A stretch of DNA of 42,239 nucleotides from an uncultured Shimia sp. (lineage in GTDB: Bacteria; Pseudomonadota; Alphaproteobacteria; Rhodobacterales; Rhodobacteraceae), in assembly GCF_913054185.1 (NCBI RefSeq), contig NZ_CAJXIV010000026.1:1-42239 (forward strand), written 5' to 3'. The translations under genes and the position numbers were made by a program. The notes under the pieces are model-generated. The model saw only the letters and a program-made list of their open reading frames with translations. It was not told where the DNA came from and searched no databases. This document shows positions 21,669 to 31,102 of the stretch, piece after piece; the first letter of the stretch is position 1; each line of letters opens with the position of its first letter.

Positions 21669-23096
21669 TCAAGCATTTGGAATGTGTGGCGGGCGTCTGC
21701 CTGGCCAATCCGTGGCCACATGGTACGCCTCGGCAATCTCCAAAACCCGCGCATCCGAACCCTTGGCACCAATAAGCTGCATGCCCATGGGCAAACCAGC
21801 CGCATTAAACCCCACCGGCACGCTGATCGCGGGCAGCCCCAGCAGGCTCGCGGGCACCATCACCTGCATCCAGCGGTGATACGTGTCCATTGCGACACCA
21901 GCAATTTCCTTGGGCCAATCCCACTCCGCCGGGAACGGAAACACCTGCGCCACCGGCAGCGCCAACACGTCGAAGATTTCAAACAGTTTTGCCGCTGTCG
22001 CAAACCAATCCGAGCGCACCCGCGTGGCGTGATGCAAGTCCATCGCTCCCATCTCCATCCCGCGTTTGATTTCCCATTGCGCCGCAGGTTTGAGCCGCTC
22101 CCGCTTTGCCGTATCCTCAAACAACACCGCCAACTCGCCGGCCAAGGCAAAGGCGCGCAAGTCACTCCAGCTTTGGAACATCGCTTCTGCATCAAACGGC
22201 GGCGCAACCTCTTCCACCACAGCGCCAGCCCCGCGCAGCACGTCTAGCGCACCCTCGCAAAGCGGCAAAATATCCTCTTCCATGGGCATCATCCCGCCCC
22301 AGTCCCCAAGCCAACCAACCCGCGCGCCATCCACAGCACAGGCTTCCGGCAAGTCCCAGTCCTGCGCCGGCATATTAAACGGCACGCCGAGCTCCGCCTC
22401 TGCCATCACCGACAACAGCAAGGCACAATCGCGCGGACTGCGCGCCATCGGGCCGATTGTAGACAACTGCTGCCAAAAACTCTCCGCGCCAACCTCTTTG
22501 GGCACCACGCCCCAGCTTGGCCGGAAGCCATAGACATTGTTCCACCCTGCCGGATTGCGCAGGCTGCCCATCATGTCGCTGCCATCCGCCAACGCCACCA
22601 TGTTCATCGCCAAAGCCGCGCCTGCCCCACCGGAACTGCCCCCCGCTGTCCGACTGGCATCAAAAGGGTTCAACGTCACCCCATGCACCGGGTTATAACT
22701 GTGTGAGCCAAGCCCGAACTCCGGCACATTGGTTTTGCCAATGAAGATCGCGCCGGCTGCCCGCATCCGCGCCACAAAAGCGTTATCGCTCTCCGCAACA
22801 TGATCGACAAACAACGGGCTGCCCTGGGTGGTGCGCATGCCTTGCACATCGGAAAGCGCCTTCACTGCAATCGGCATGCCATGCAACGCGCCGCGCTCGC
22901 CTACCGGCACCGCATCCGCTTCGCGCGCCTCCGCCAGCAACACTTCAGGGTCCCGCAAATCCACAATAGCGTTCACCGCCGGGTTCCGCTGCGCGATCCG
23001 TGTCAACGTCGCCGCCATAACCGCCTCAGCGCTCAGCTCTCCGCCTCGCAGCGCTCCTGCAAGCTTGCCTGCATCCCAATCCAGAAATTCTGCCAT
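21669..23096 (-). CDS. Amidase (amidase signature family)
   Basis: This enzyme hydrolyses an amide bond using a Ser-cisSer-Lys triad. In the 475-residue protein the catalytic Lys lies in Ile-Ala-Val-Lys-Ala (about residue 83). The Gly-Gly-Ser-Ser-Gly-Gly loop lies near 158-163, and the second loop reads Gly-Ser-Asp-Met-Met-Gly-Ser-Leu-Arg-Asn-Pro-Ala, where many relatives have Gly-Ser-Asp-Thr-Gly-Gly-Ser. It is therefore a stand-alone amidase, not GatA. The ATG at 23096 has a perfect GGAGGA site; a GTG six codons upstream is less likely. The substrate is unknown. Confidence 0.92.
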   Translation of the reverse strand: MAEFLDWDAGKLAGALRGGELSAEAVMAATLTRIAQRNPAVNAIVDLRDPEVLLAEAREADAVPVGERGALHGMPIAVKALSDVQGMRTTQGSPLFVDHVAESDNAFVARMRAAGAIFIGKTNVPEFGLGSHSYNPVHGVTLNPFDASRTAGGSSGGAGAALAMNMVALADGSDMMGSLRNPAGWNNVYGFRPSWGVVPKEVGAESFWQQLSTIGPMARSPRDCALLLSVMAEAELGVPFNMPAQDWDLPEACAVDGARVGWLGDWGGMMPMEEDILPLCEGALDVLRGAGAVVEEVAPPFDAEAMFQSWSDLRAFALAGELAVLFEDTAKRERLKPAAQWEIKRGMEMGAMDLHHATRVRSDWFATAAKLFEIFDVLALPVAQVFPFPAEWDWPKEIAGVAMDTYHRWMQVMVPASLLGLPAISVPVGFNAAGLPMGMQLIGAKGSDARVLEIAEAYHVATDWPGRRPPHIPNA

Positions 23097-23194
23097 AGCC
23101 GGTTCCTCCTTCACCTGAGAGGATCATGAACAGGTTAAACACACAAGCTGTCGGCAAGCAAAAAGCGCCCCACCACCTGATGAAGCGCTCCAAC

Positions 23195-23257
23195 TTTTTC
23201 TTTCCCGAAATACCTTGGGAGAGTCACATCCACGATGCGACGGGGCAAAGCCCCTCT
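23195..23257 (-). repeat. Two-hairpin 3'-end element, copy A (after prfB)
   Basis: Read leftward from the prfB stop: a GC hairpin (23242-23254, GGGGC/GCCCC), a second hairpin (23223-23241, 8 bp with one G-T pair), and the conserved tail CCCAAGGTATTT (23208-23219 reversed) followed by an A/G-rich stretch. The same architecture occurs at 33008-33067. It probably ends or protects the prfB transcript. I recall similar sequences at many gene ends in Rhodobacteraceae. Confidence 0.65.
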
Positions 23258-23259
23258 TC

Positions 23260-24387
23260 TTAGTCTTCAGACTGCGCGTCCGCCCGGCTCATGCCAGCCA
23301 CATCCATCGCCAGCGTGGCCGCCATCAGCCCATCCAGATCGCCATCGAGCACGCCTTTGGTGTCGCTGGTTTCAAAGCTGGTGCGCAGATCTTTCACCAT
23401 CTGATAGGGCTGCAGCACGTAAGACCGGATCTGGTTGCCCCAGCCCGCATCCCCGGCGTTTTCATGCACCTCATTCACCAGCGCAGACCGCTTATCCAAC
23501 TCGATCTGGTACAACCGAGACTTCAGCGCTTTCATTGCAATGTCGCGGTTCTGGTGCTGCGACTTCTCCGAGCTGGTCACCACAATCCCGGTTGGGTGGT
23601 GGGTGATCCGTACTGCAGAGTCGGTGGTGTTCACGTGCTGACCACCGGCGCCCGAAGAGCGGTAGGTATCAATCCGAATATCGGCCGGGTTCACCTCAAT
23701 CTCGATGTTATCATCCACCACAGGATAAACTTTCACCGAGGTGAACGACGTGTGGCGTTTGGCGGCGCTATCAAACGGCGAAATCCGCACCAAACGGTGC
23801 ACGCCGCTTTCTGACTTCAACCAGCCATAAGCGTTGTGCCCGGAAATCTTATAGGCCGCCGACTTGATGCCCGCCTCTTCGCCCGCGCTCTCGGCTTGCA
23901 GCTCAACCTTGTAGCCCTTTTTCTCAGCCCAGCGCACATACATCCGCGCCAGCATAGAGGCCCAGTCACAGCTCTCTGTGCCACCCGCACCGGAGTTGAT
24001 CTCAAGGAAGGTGTCATTGCCATCGGCCTCGCCATCCAGCAGGGCTTCCAGCTCTTTCTCCGCCGACGTCACTGCCAGCGTCTTAAGCGCCGCTTCCGCC
24101 TCGGCCACAACCTCGTCATCCTCTTCCATCTCGCCCAATTCAATCAGCTCGATGTTGTCGGACAGGTCGGTCTCAATAGATGTCACAACATCCATGGCGT
24201 CCACCAAGGTCTGACGCTCCCGCATCAGCTTTTGCGCCGCCGCCGCGTCATCCCACAAGTTGGGATCTTCGACCCGTGCGTTGAACTCTTCGAGCCGATA
24301 CGGCGCCGTTTCCCAATCCAAACGCTGGCGCAACAGGGTCAGGGATTTTTCGATCTCTGCAACGGTGTTCTGAGCTTCTGCGCGCAT
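23260..24387 (-). CDS. prfB: Peptide chain release factor 2
   Basis: RF2 recognises UGA and UAA stop codons and triggers peptide release on the ribosome. The 375-residue protein has the tripeptide anticodon Ser-Pro-Phe at 203-205 and the catalytic Gly-Gly-Gln at 248-250, in Gly-Ala-Gly-Gly-Gln-His-Val-Asn. The N-terminal coiled-coil domain is complete. The whole gene is in one frame, so the programmed +1 frameshift found in Escherichia coli prfB is absent. It is followed by a two-hairpin element (copy A). Confidence 0.97.
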   Translation of the reverse strand: MRAEAQNTVAEIEKSLTLLRQRLDWETAPYRLEEFNARVEDPNLWDDAAAAQKLMRERQTLVDAMDVVTSIETDLSDNIELIELGEMEEDDEVVAEAEAALKTLAVTSAEKELEALLDGEADGNDTFLEINSGAGGTESCDWASMLARMYVRWAEKKGYKVELQAESAGEEAGIKSAAYKISGHNAYGWLKSESGVHRLVRISPFDSAAKRHTSFTSVKVYPVVDDNIEIEVNPADIRIDTYRSSGAGGQHVNTTDSAVRITHHPTGIVVTSSEKSQHQNRDIAMKALKSRLYQIELDKRSALVNEVHENAGDAGWGNQIRSYVLQPYQMVKDLRTSFETSDTKGVLDGDLDGLMAATLAMDVAGMSRADAQSED

Positions 24388-24453
24388 GGGAAAAGGCCTT
24401 TCATGGGGTCAGATCAGGGTGATAGCGCAGCCCCGCCTGCCCCGCAAGAGACG

Positions 24454-24486
24454 ACGCACGGCCAAGCGCTTTGCCCAGCCGTGCGT
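24454..24486 (-). terminator. Possible terminator after the chemoreceptor gene
   Basis: A 9-bp perfect stem (ACGCACGGC / GCCGTGCGT) with a 15-base loop lies 32 bases beyond the chemoreceptor stop. No T-run follows on the minus strand, so it is a weak candidate. Confidence 0.4.
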
Positions 24487-24518
24487 TACATAGTTTTGAT
24501 GCTCAGAGGTGGAGCCGC

Positions 24519-26249
24519 TTAGGCCGCCCGCGACGTCCGGCGCCCGGTGTCATCTGACGTCACCTTAAACACCGACACTTGAGAGGCCAACTCGCTGGCA
24601 TCGCTGTGAAGCACGGTACTCGCAGCCGCAGTCTCTTCCACCATGGCAGCGTTCTGCTGGGTCACCCGATCCAACTCGGACACCCCTTTGTTGATGCCGG
24701 TCAGGGTGGTGGCCTGACGTTCTGCGCCATCTGCAATACCGCTGACACGCTCAGACACTGTGGCCACGCCGCTGATGATCTTGGTCAACTCGTCCCCAGT
24801 CCGGCCGACAAGGGTCACACCTTCGTCCACATGGGTTGCACTTTCGTTGATCAGCTCTTTGATCTCAGACGCCGAGTCAGACGAGCGCTGTGCCAAGGCA
24901 CGCACTTCAGAGGCCACAACCGCAAAGCCGCGACCAGCGTCCCCGGCCCGCGCCGCTTCCACACCGGCATTCAGCGCCAACAGGTTGGTCTGGAACGAGA
25001 TGTCATCAATCACCGAAATGATCTGCGAAATCTTATCCGAAGAGGCCTGGATCAGCGACATCGCATCCACCGCCTGTTTCACAACCTCACCGCTGGACTG
25101 CACCGTTTGTTTGGTGCCAGCGACAATGGTTTCCACATCTTTGGCACCTTCTGCAGCCGCACGCACACTGGCGGTCAACTCTTCCATGGCACTGGCGGTC
25201 TGTTCCAGCGTGGAGGCCTGGCTTTCGGTGCGGCTCGCCAACGATGTGGAGGAATCCCCAATCTCTTTGGAGCTGCTGCGAATGCGGTGAGAATTTTCCA
25301 CCACAGCCTGCATGATCGACACCAGCGTGACCAACGTATTGTTGTAGTTCTCCCGCAGTGGCTCATACCCCGCAGAAAACCGTTGGTCGATGGGATGGGT
25401 CAAGTCACCCTCTGCCAAGCGTTGCAACGCCGCAGTCAGTGCCTCAACCACCCGGTCTTGCTCCTTCTGCGCCAGCCTTTGCTCCCGCTCCACCTCATGG
25501 GCTTCGGCAAGCTGCACTTTCAGACCTTCAACTGTACGGGAAATACCGCCAATCTCATCACCACGCTCCACGTGTTTCGCAGGAGTGTCATAACGCCCTT
25601 CAGCAATGTCACGCACAACTTCGCGCACGTCCTGCAACGGATGGGACACCACAGTGCGGATCACCCAAGCACAAAGTGTGCACATCACAAGGAACACCAC
25701 ACCCGCCGTAGCAATCGACAGCATATTGGCCGCTTGGGCCTGCGCTAACGCCTGATCCGGAGACCAGATGATCGCCACAGATCCGGCAATCTTGCTGCCG
25801 TCTTTGCCACTGCGCGCCGGTTCAGCAATGATGTAACCGTTTTCAGATTTGGCGGCCTCTCCGCTGTCCAGCGCCTGTTTGGCGAGCACCTCGATTTCGG
25901 GGGTCGCCGACGGTGCAGCGCCAGAAATCCCAATGGTCTCGCCCGCTTTGTTCAGCGCAACCGCATACAGCGCCTGCCCCCCAGCCCGATCCATTGTGGT
26001 GTCCAAAATGCTCTGCAAAGACTCCGTGTCACCAAAGCGGATCGCGCCGCTGGCATTGGCGGCCGTTGAGCTGGTCATTTCCGAGGCCAGTTGCGACAAT
26101 CCCTCTTGAATGGACTTGGTGACAAGCCGATGCGACTCCACGGTCAACATGGTTGCCACAATCAACGTTGTGCCAACAATCAACAACGTCACTTTCAAAA
26201 ACACCGACAGCTTATCAAATAGCGCCGTAACCGGTGAAAACAGTTTCAT
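24519..26249 (-). CDS. Methyl-accepting chemotaxis protein
   Basis: This membrane chemoreceptor signals to CheA/CheW. The 576-residue order is: helix at 17-37, periplasmic domain at 38-175 with a CHASE8-like segment (Gly-Ala-Ile-Arg-Phe-Gly-Asp near 68-74, then Ala-Leu-Tyr-Ala-Val-Ala-Leu near 93-99), helix at 176-199, HAMP at 200-252, a second HAMP-like segment at about 272-320, and the signalling hairpin with its tip around 417-455 ([12 protein letters not shown]). There is no CheR-tethering pentapeptide at the C-terminus. The ATG at 26249 follows AGGAG. It lies 48 bases downstream of the secreted PDC-like gene, probably in one operon. Confidence 0.95.
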   Translation of the reverse strand: MKLFSPVTALFDKLSVFLKVTLLIVGTTLIVATMLTVESHRLVTKSIQEGLSQLASEMTSSTAANASGAIRFGDTESLQSILDTTMDRAGGQALYAVALNKAGETIGISGAAPSATPEIEVLAKQALDSGEAAKSENGYIIAEPARSGKDGSKIAGSVAIIWSPDQALAQAQAANMLSIATAGVVFLVMCTLCAWVIRTVVSHPLQDVREVVRDIAEGRYDTPAKHVERGDEIGGISRTVEGLKVQLAEAHEVEREQRLAQKEQDRVVEALTAALQRLAEGDLTHPIDQRFSAGYEPLRENYNNTLVTLVSIMQAVVENSHRIRSSSKEIGDSSTSLASRTESQASTLEQTASAMEELTASVRAAAEGAKDVETIVAGTKQTVQSSGEVVKQAVDAMSLIQASSDKISQIISVIDDISFQTNLLALNAGVEAARAGDAGRGFAVVASEVRALAQRSSDSASEIKELINESATHVDEGVTLVGRTGDELTKIISGVATVSERVSGIADGAERQATTLTGINKGVSELDRVTQQNAAMVEETAAASTVLHSDASELASQVSVFKVTSDDTGRRTSRAA

Positions 26250-26297
26250 GATCTGCTCCTGAAAAGAGAGCGATCCCACATAGGGACCGCATCAAAG

Positions 26298-26867
26298 TTA
26301 TTCGAGGGTTTCTGCGTCCACACCTACGGTGATCGCGCCAATGCCAGCACCGGTGTCCGGATCGACAATGGTCATCGAAATCTGCACTTGATAGGTCCGG
26401 GTCGAGTCGTCCAACTCAACTTCACTAAAGTGATAGGCGTCTGGCCCAACGCTGTAGGTTTGCTGGTGTTTGGCCTCATCCCCTTGCCACATATCAGAGT
26501 TCACACCGGACAGCGCCACGTTCAGGCCAACGGAATCCATCAGTGCGATCTCGGTGATCTGACCGGCGGATTTCTCAACTTGCGTGCGCAGAAAGTCCGC
26601 CGCAGGGTTTTCGATCACTGGGGTGATGGTTGGGGTGCTGGCGGCCCCCACTTCGGCACGCCAAGTGGAGTCCATCTGATCGATGGTCGCCTGGTCATAC
26701 GCCGCCGTGGTTTTGTTCTGCGCTTTGATGGCAGACACCAGAACCGGGTCCTGCGCCCAGGTGCGGATATTGTTTTCAAGGAACGCTGCCATGGCAGGTT
26801 CATATTCATTGGCCACAACAGGCGTCGCGGTCAGCGTGGCCACAACGGCAATTACGGTACGTTTCAT
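26298..26867 (-). CDS. Secreted PDC/Cache-like sensor protein
   Basis: This 189-residue protein has a clear Sec signal (Met-Lys-Arg-Thr, hydrophobic core, cleavage after about residue 19 at Val-Val-Ala). The mature part has a helix followed by a Cache/PDC-like beta core: Ile-Ala-Leu-Met-Asp-Ser-Val-Gly-Leu-Asn-Val-Ala, a Trp-Gln-Gly-Asp-Glu-Ala-Lys segment, then Tyr-Gln-Val-Gln-Ile-Ser-Met and Gly-Ala-Ile-Thr-Val-Gly-Val-Asp at the end. It has no transmembrane or signalling domain, so it would float in the periplasm. It is encoded just before a chemoreceptor, suggesting it binds a ligand and presents it to that receptor. The role is inferred; the domain resemblance is moderate. Confidence 0.82.
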   Translation of the reverse strand: MKRTVIAVVATLTATPVVANEYEPAMAAFLENNIRTWAQDPVLVSAIKAQNKTTAAYDQATIDQMDSTWRAEVGAASTPTITPVIENPAADFLRTQVEKSAGQITEIALMDSVGLNVALSGVNSDMWQGDEAKHQQTYSVGPDAYHFSEVELDDSTRTYQVQISMTIVDPDTGAGIGAITVGVDAETLE

Positions 26868-26975
26868 TGGAGGAGTCCTTGTTAGGATGCAAAATGCTGC
26901 GCCTGCATAAAAGCCAAGGGTTTCGCCTCCGTTAATCGATTTCCCCCATCCCGCAGATGCGACAATCTGCACAAC

Positions 26976-27006
26976 AAAAAACGGAGACCCCTGAGGCCTC
27001 CGTTCA
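26976..27006 (-). terminator. Terminator of mrcA
   Basis: Read leftward, a stem AACGGAG / CTCCGTT with an inner GC extension is followed by TTTTTT. It lies 30-60 bases beyond the mrcA stop and separates it from the secreted sensor gene. Confidence 0.85.
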
Positions 27007-27036
27007 AAATCTTACCTTTAAAGTAGCTAGCCTACC

Positions 27037-29589
27037 TCAATACAACCCACCCGAGCTCACAGTGCCAAAGTCCGCCTTCGGACCGACAACCCCGGTCCCG
27101 CCAGAGGACGTGGTCACCTGACGACCAGCCGATTGCACTTCTTCGACCAATGGCAGATTGGATCCCATCGCAAAACCACCATCATAGGCGATACCAAAGA
27201 TTGGTTCTTCGCCGTCGCGGAAGTACTCCGCCACCACACTGGCCCCGCTGGCATCATTGCCCAGACGGGCGCCGGTGTAGCGGTCAATTTTGATGAAGTG
27301 GCCACCCGGCGGCACGCGGAATTTCCCGCCGCCATACTTCTTGATCGCCTCTTCCATGAATTCCTGAAACACCGGACCACAGGTGGTGCCGCCATAGGTG
27401 CCCCGTCCCAATGGACGTGGCCGATCATGACCAATGTAGCAGCCGGCCACGATGTTGCTGGTAAACCCAACAAACCACACATCTTTGGCCTCGTTGGTGG
27501 TCCCGGTTTTACCTGCCACGGGCACCGGCAGCTTGATCTGGCTGCTCGCCGTACCGCGCGTCACAACGCCCTGCATCATCGAAGTCAGCTGATAGGCGGT
27601 GATTGCATCCATCACCCGCTCGCGGTTGGTGACAATCCGCGGTCCACGGCTCTCCGGCACACTTGGGTCCAAACAATCGGTGCACTCACGCTGATCATGG
27701 CGATAGATCGTCTTGCCGTACCGGTCTTGCACACGGTCCACCAGGGTAGGCTCAACACGCTCACCGCCGTTGGCAAACATCGCATAAGCCGCAACCATCT
27801 GATACAGCGTGGTTTCATCAGCACCCAGCGAGTTCGCAAGGAACGCGCCCATGTTGTCATAAACCCCAAACCGCTCCGCATAACGCGCCACGGTTTCCAT
27901 CCCAACTTCCTGCGCCAATCGAATGGTCATCAGGTTCCGGCTCATCTCAATGCCGGTCCGCAGCGGAGTTGGGCCATAGAATTTATTGGTCGAGTTTTTT
28001 GGGCGCCACACACCTTGGGGGGTGTTGATCTCAATCGGGGCGTCAATCACGATGGTCGCAGGGCTATAACCACTGTCCAGCGCCGACGCATACACAAACG
28101 GCTTAAAGCTGGAACCGGGTTGACGTTTCGCCTGTGTCGCACGGTTGAACACCGTGTCCTGATAGCTGAAGCCACCCTGCATCGCGATCACGCGGCCGTT
28201 GTTCACGTCCATCGCCATAAAGCCACCCTGCACCTCTGGCACCTGCCGCAACGTCCAGCGCACAAAGCTGCCGTCGCTGTCTTTGGTCATCGCCCGCACC
28301 AGCACCACGTCGCCTTTGGAGACCAGATCCCCGGCCACTTTGGCTTTGCTGGCCAGCGAGCCGTCTTCACGCCGCTTGCGGGCCCACTGCGCATCTTTGG
28401 CGGGAATCCAGTGGCCGTCCGCGTCCTCATCCACACCTTCAATGCCAACGCGTGCGTCGTTCTTACCAACCTCCAGCACGACTGCCGGATGCCACTGGCC
28501 TTCAAGATCCACATCCCGTGGGATCAACACATTTGCCAACGCCTCACGCCAGGTCGCCTCGTCCGCCAGAACCTCTTCTGGCAGCGCCTCGCCGGTGCCA
28601 CGCCACACACCGCGCGAGCGGTCATATTTTTCCAACGCCCGACGCAGGGCCTTTGCCGCCACATCCTGCATTTCCGGATCTTCCGTAGAGCGCACAGCCA
28701 TACCGCCAGAGAAGAATTCCTCTTCGCCAAAGTCACGGCTCAGCTGACGCCGAATTTCATCTGTGAAGTAATCCCGAGGCGGCCGGGTGGTGCGGTAACT
28801 CTCATAGTCACCGTTCTGAACAGACTTCAGCGGCAACGCTTTTTCACTCTCATACACCGCCCGCGTGATCACACCGTTCTCAGCCATCTCTTTCAACACA
28901 AAGTCACGCCGTGCCTTCACGCGCTCTTTGTTGCGCACTGGATGAAACTTGCCCGGCGCTTTGGGCATCGACGCCAAAGTTGCCGCCTCATGCGGTGCCA
29001 GCTCTTCCAACGTCTTGTTGAAATAAGTCTGCGCCGCAGCCGCCACACCATATGAGTTCTGGCCGAGGAAAATCTCATTCATATAAAGCTCAAGGATCTG
29101 ATCTTTGGACAGCGTGTCCTCGACCCGAGTGGCCAGGATGATCTCTTTGATTTTCCGCTCAATTTTCCGGTCACCGGACAGCAGGAAGTTCTTCATCACC
29201 TGCTGCGTGATCGTCGAGGCCCCACGCACGTTGGAGCCCCGTGACTGCACCGCTTCCACGGCCGCCGCCGCGATACCGCGCGCATCATAGCCGGAGTGGG
29301 TATAGAAGTTTTTGTCTTCCGCCGAGATAAACGCCTCTTTCACCAGATCCGGGATTTCATCCGCTGGCACAAACAAACGTCGCTCTTTGGCAAACTCATC
29401 AATGATGTGCCCCTCACCCGAGTAAATCCGGCTGATGGTTGGCGGCTTATACTGCGCCAGGCTCTCATGGCTGGGCAGCTCCTGACCATAAATCCAGAAC
29501 ACCGCCCCAATAGAGAGCGCCACAACGGCAATGCCCATGGTCACAAAGGTGAAAATGGTGCCGAAGAACGAAAGGATGAATCGTATCAC
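27037..29589 (-). CDS. mrcA: Penicillin-binding protein 1A (bifunctional peptidoglycan synthase)
   Basis: PBP1A polymerises glycan strands and cross-links peptides in the periplasm. The 850-residue protein has an N-terminal membrane helix at about 10-35, a GT51 glycosyltransferase domain with catalytic Glu91 (Glu-Asp-Lys-Asn-Phe), an inserted OB-like region at about 320-450 as in other proteobacterial PBP1A, and a transpeptidase domain with active Ser493 (Ser-Ser-Phe-Lys), Ser550-Arg-Asn552 and Lys694-Thr-Gly. Length matches the family. A strong promoter lies just upstream (29624-29652). In many Rhodobacterales mrcA sits directly after amiC; here three genes separate them. Confidence 0.97.
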   Translation of the reverse strand: MIRFILSFFGTIFTFVTMGIAVVALSIGAVFWIYGQELPSHESLAQYKPPTISRIYSGEGHIIDEFAKERRLFVPADEIPDLVKEAFISAEDKNFYTHSGYDARGIAAAAVEAVQSRGSNVRGASTITQQVMKNFLLSGDRKIERKIKEIILATRVEDTLSKDQILELYMNEIFLGQNSYGVAAAAQTYFNKTLEELAPHEAATLASMPKAPGKFHPVRNKERVKARRDFVLKEMAENGVITRAVYESEKALPLKSVQNGDYESYRTTRPPRDYFTDEIRRQLSRDFGEEEFFSGGMAVRSTEDPEMQDVAAKALRRALEKYDRSRGVWRGTGEALPEEVLADEATWREALANVLIPRDVDLEGQWHPAVVLEVGKNDARVGIEGVDEDADGHWIPAKDAQWARKRREDGSLASKAKVAGDLVSKGDVVLVRAMTKDSDGSFVRWTLRQVPEVQGGFMAMDVNNGRVIAMQGGFSYQDTVFNRATQAKRQPGSSFKPFVYASALDSGYSPATIVIDAPIEINTPQGVWRPKNSTNKFYGPTPLRTGIEMSRNLMTIRLAQEVGMETVARYAERFGVYDNMGAFLANSLGADETTLYQMVAAYAMFANGGERVEPTLVDRVQDRYGKTIYRHDQRECTDCLDPSVPESRGPRIVTNRERVMDAITAYQLTSMMQGVVTRGTASSQIKLPVPVAGKTGTTNEAKDVWFVGFTSNIVAGCYIGHDRPRPLGRGTYGGTTCGPVFQEFMEEAIKKYGGGKFRVPPGGHFIKIDRYTGARLGNDASGASVVAEYFRDGEEPIFGIAYDGGFAMGSNLPLVEEVQSAGRQVTTSSGGTGVVGPKADFGTVSSGGLY

Positions 29590-29623
29590 GCTGGAGGCCT
29601 TCTGAAGTCCGTCTCAAAGCCCC

Positions 29624-29652
29624 TCTATACAGAGGCCCTTGGGCGGGGTCAA
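29624..29652 (-). promoter_or_regulatory. mrcA promoter
   Basis: On the minus strand, TTGACC (29652-29647) and TATAGA (29629-29624) are spaced by exactly 17 bases. The expected start near 29617 leaves a leader of about 28 bases before the mrcA ATG. This is the best-looking housekeeping promoter in the window and allows mrcA to be expressed independently of amiC. Confidence 0.75.
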
Positions 29653-29762
29653 AACACCTTGCTGCGATTGCAGGTGCTTGCGCGTGGTTTTGCCAGAAAT
29701 CATCATATGTGACGTCTGGTTCTCACCTGGTTGATCTCTCCAAGACCAACACTGCGCAATTG

Positions 29763-30254
29763 TTACTTCACCTTGAGATCGCCTGAATGTTCCAAAGCCT
29801 CTTTGGCGCAGAGGATCAATTCGTCAAATCGACTCTTTTTCAGGTTCAAAAGATAGCTTGGCAACTGATCCCCGGCCCAGAAGACAATCTCGTCACCATC
29901 CGACATCTTTCCTTTGCCGCGCCCTGTACCAGTATGTTTGTGATAATAGCCAAATCGGGCACGCCCCGTGCGGCCGTCATCACAGCCCACCGTGACCTTT
30001 GCCGCGCCAAACATCGTTCGTTTGAATGTTCCGCTGCAGGTGACACCCAAGTTTGTCTGCGCCGCGAACCTGCCATTTTCAACGCCATGAACCTCGCCAA
30101 AGAACAATTCGTTTGGCGTGCCAAGAATGCATCCAATAACACGGGTGCATTGATTGCCGCGATTTGTACAATTGGAGGCAGCATATCCCGGCACTGCTCC
30201 CAGTGAGGCAACGCAAACCGCAAGAATAAATGTTGTTTTGTTATGTGTGGTCAC
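29763..30254 (-). CDS. Secreted cysteine-containing protein of unknown function
   Basis: This 163-residue protein starts with a Sec signal ending near Pro-Gly-Tyr-Ala-Ala. The preferred start is a GTG at 30254 preceded by GAGG at 8 bases; an ATG at 30278 in the same frame is possible but adds eight non-signal residues. The mature part has cysteines near the N-terminus (Asn-Cys-Thr-Asn-Arg-Gly-Asn-Gln-Cys), in Val-Thr-Cys-Ser-Gly-Thr-Phe, and in Gly-Cys-Asp-Asp-Gly-Arg-Thr-Gly, with Gly-Thr-Gly-Arg-Gly-Lys-Gly nearby. I recognise no named family. It lies between the cell-wall genes, and its DNA is less GC-rich than theirs. Confidence 0.7.
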   Translation of the reverse strand: MTTHNKTTFILAVCVASLGAVPGYAASNCTNRGNQCTRVIGCILGTPNELFFGEVHGVENGRFAAQTNLGVTCSGTFKRTMFGAAKVTVGCDDGRTGRARFGYYHKHTGTGRGKGKMSDGDEIVFWAGDQLPSYLLNLKKSRFDELILCAKEALEHSGDLKVK

Positions 30255-30360
30255 GCGGAACGCCTCAAAAATTGTCATTTAGCGATTACCATCAGTGACT
30301 TCACCAAACACATCGATGTTTAACGTCCCAATCCCAATCTGCAACCTCAATGAGAATCAA

Positions 30361-30397
30361 GGGAGGGCCTGATCTCCCCAAAGATACAGACCCTCCC
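30361..30397 (-). terminator. Possible terminator after GST gene
   Basis: A GGGAGGG / CCCTCCC stem with an inner CTG/CAG extension lies about 20 bases beyond the GST stop. The following minus-strand sequence is only mildly T-rich, so it is a weak candidate. Confidence 0.4.
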
Positions 30398-30413
30398 CAA
30401 AACTCTACTCGTC

Positions 30414-31058
30414 CTACTCAGCAGCCACCGGGAATCGCTCCCCTTCCCGCACCTCAATCGCCTCAGCCCGCTGAAACGCCTCCCGCGTTTTTAGTCGTGC
30501 AAGATACTCTCCAATCGGCCCGTCCTGCGGAATGATGCCAATCATCTGACCAAAGACCAGATTGTTTCCGACAACCACATCCGCCGCCGTAAACGTCTCC
30601 CCCAACAGCCACGGCCCATCAGCCAAACCGTCAGCCAACACGTCCATCATCTGCTCAAACGAGCCCCAGGCCACGGTTGCTGGCGAGACCTCCCAGGCAA
30701 ACAGTTTTTGCGCGAAAGCCGGCTCCATGATGGCGCTGGCAAAGAACATCCACCGCAAATACGCCGCCCGCGTGTCCTCCGTTAGCGCCGGTGCAAACCC
30801 GCCCGTGCCATACCGATCCGCCAGATAAATCGCCATCGCGCCAATTTCAGGCACAGCTGTCTCACCATCCATCACCAAAGGCACTTTCCCCATCGGGTTC
30901 AACGCCAGATAATCCGCCTGCTTGTGGCGTCCGGTGGCAAAATCAAAGCTCTCAAGCTGAAACGGTGCGCCCAATTCTTCCAGCAACCAAAGCGCTGCAA
31001 AAGAGCGGGTGCGTGGGGCAAAGTAAAGCGTCAGGTCAGCTGTATGTGTGTTGGACAT
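30414..31058 (-). CDS. Glutathione S-transferase family protein
   Basis: This 214-residue GST has a thioredoxin-like N-domain (residues 9-85) with Arg-Thr-Arg-Ser-Phe at the catalytic loop, cis-Pro in Lys-Val-Pro-Leu-Val near 59-63, and Pro-Glu-Ile-Gly-Ala-Met-Ala-Ile-Tyr-Leu for the glutathione contact Glu/Ser-type site. The C-terminal helical domain has Phe-Thr-Ala-Ala-Asp-Val. Members conjugate glutathione to electrophiles or reduce peroxides; the substrate is unknown. The ATG at 31058 follows GAGGA. Direct TRTGTC repeats lie just upstream. Confidence 0.92.
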   Translation of the reverse strand: MSNTHTADLTLYFAPRTRSFAALWLLEELGAPFQLESFDFATGRHKQADYLALNPMGKVPLVMDGETAVPEIGAMAIYLADRYGTGGFAPALTEDTRAAYLRWMFFASAIMEPAFAQKLFAWEVSPATVAWGSFEQMMDVLADGLADGPWLLGETFTAADVVVGNNLVFGQMIGIIPQDGPIGEYLARLKTREAFQRAEAIEVREGERFPVAAE

Positions 31059-31102
31059 GTGTTGTTCCTCATGAGTTGTGTCCATGAAGAGGTACGACCT
31101 AA

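Noticed and set aside
23260-24387. Programmed frameshift in prfB
   Set aside because: The gene reads in one frame from its ATG to its stop with normal length, so no frameshift site is needed.
27133-29055. 640-codon open frame on the plus strand antisense to mrcA
   Set aside because: It lies entirely inside the well-supported mrcA gene, is rich in His and Arg as expected for an antisense shadow of GC-rich coding DNA, and has no family resemblance.
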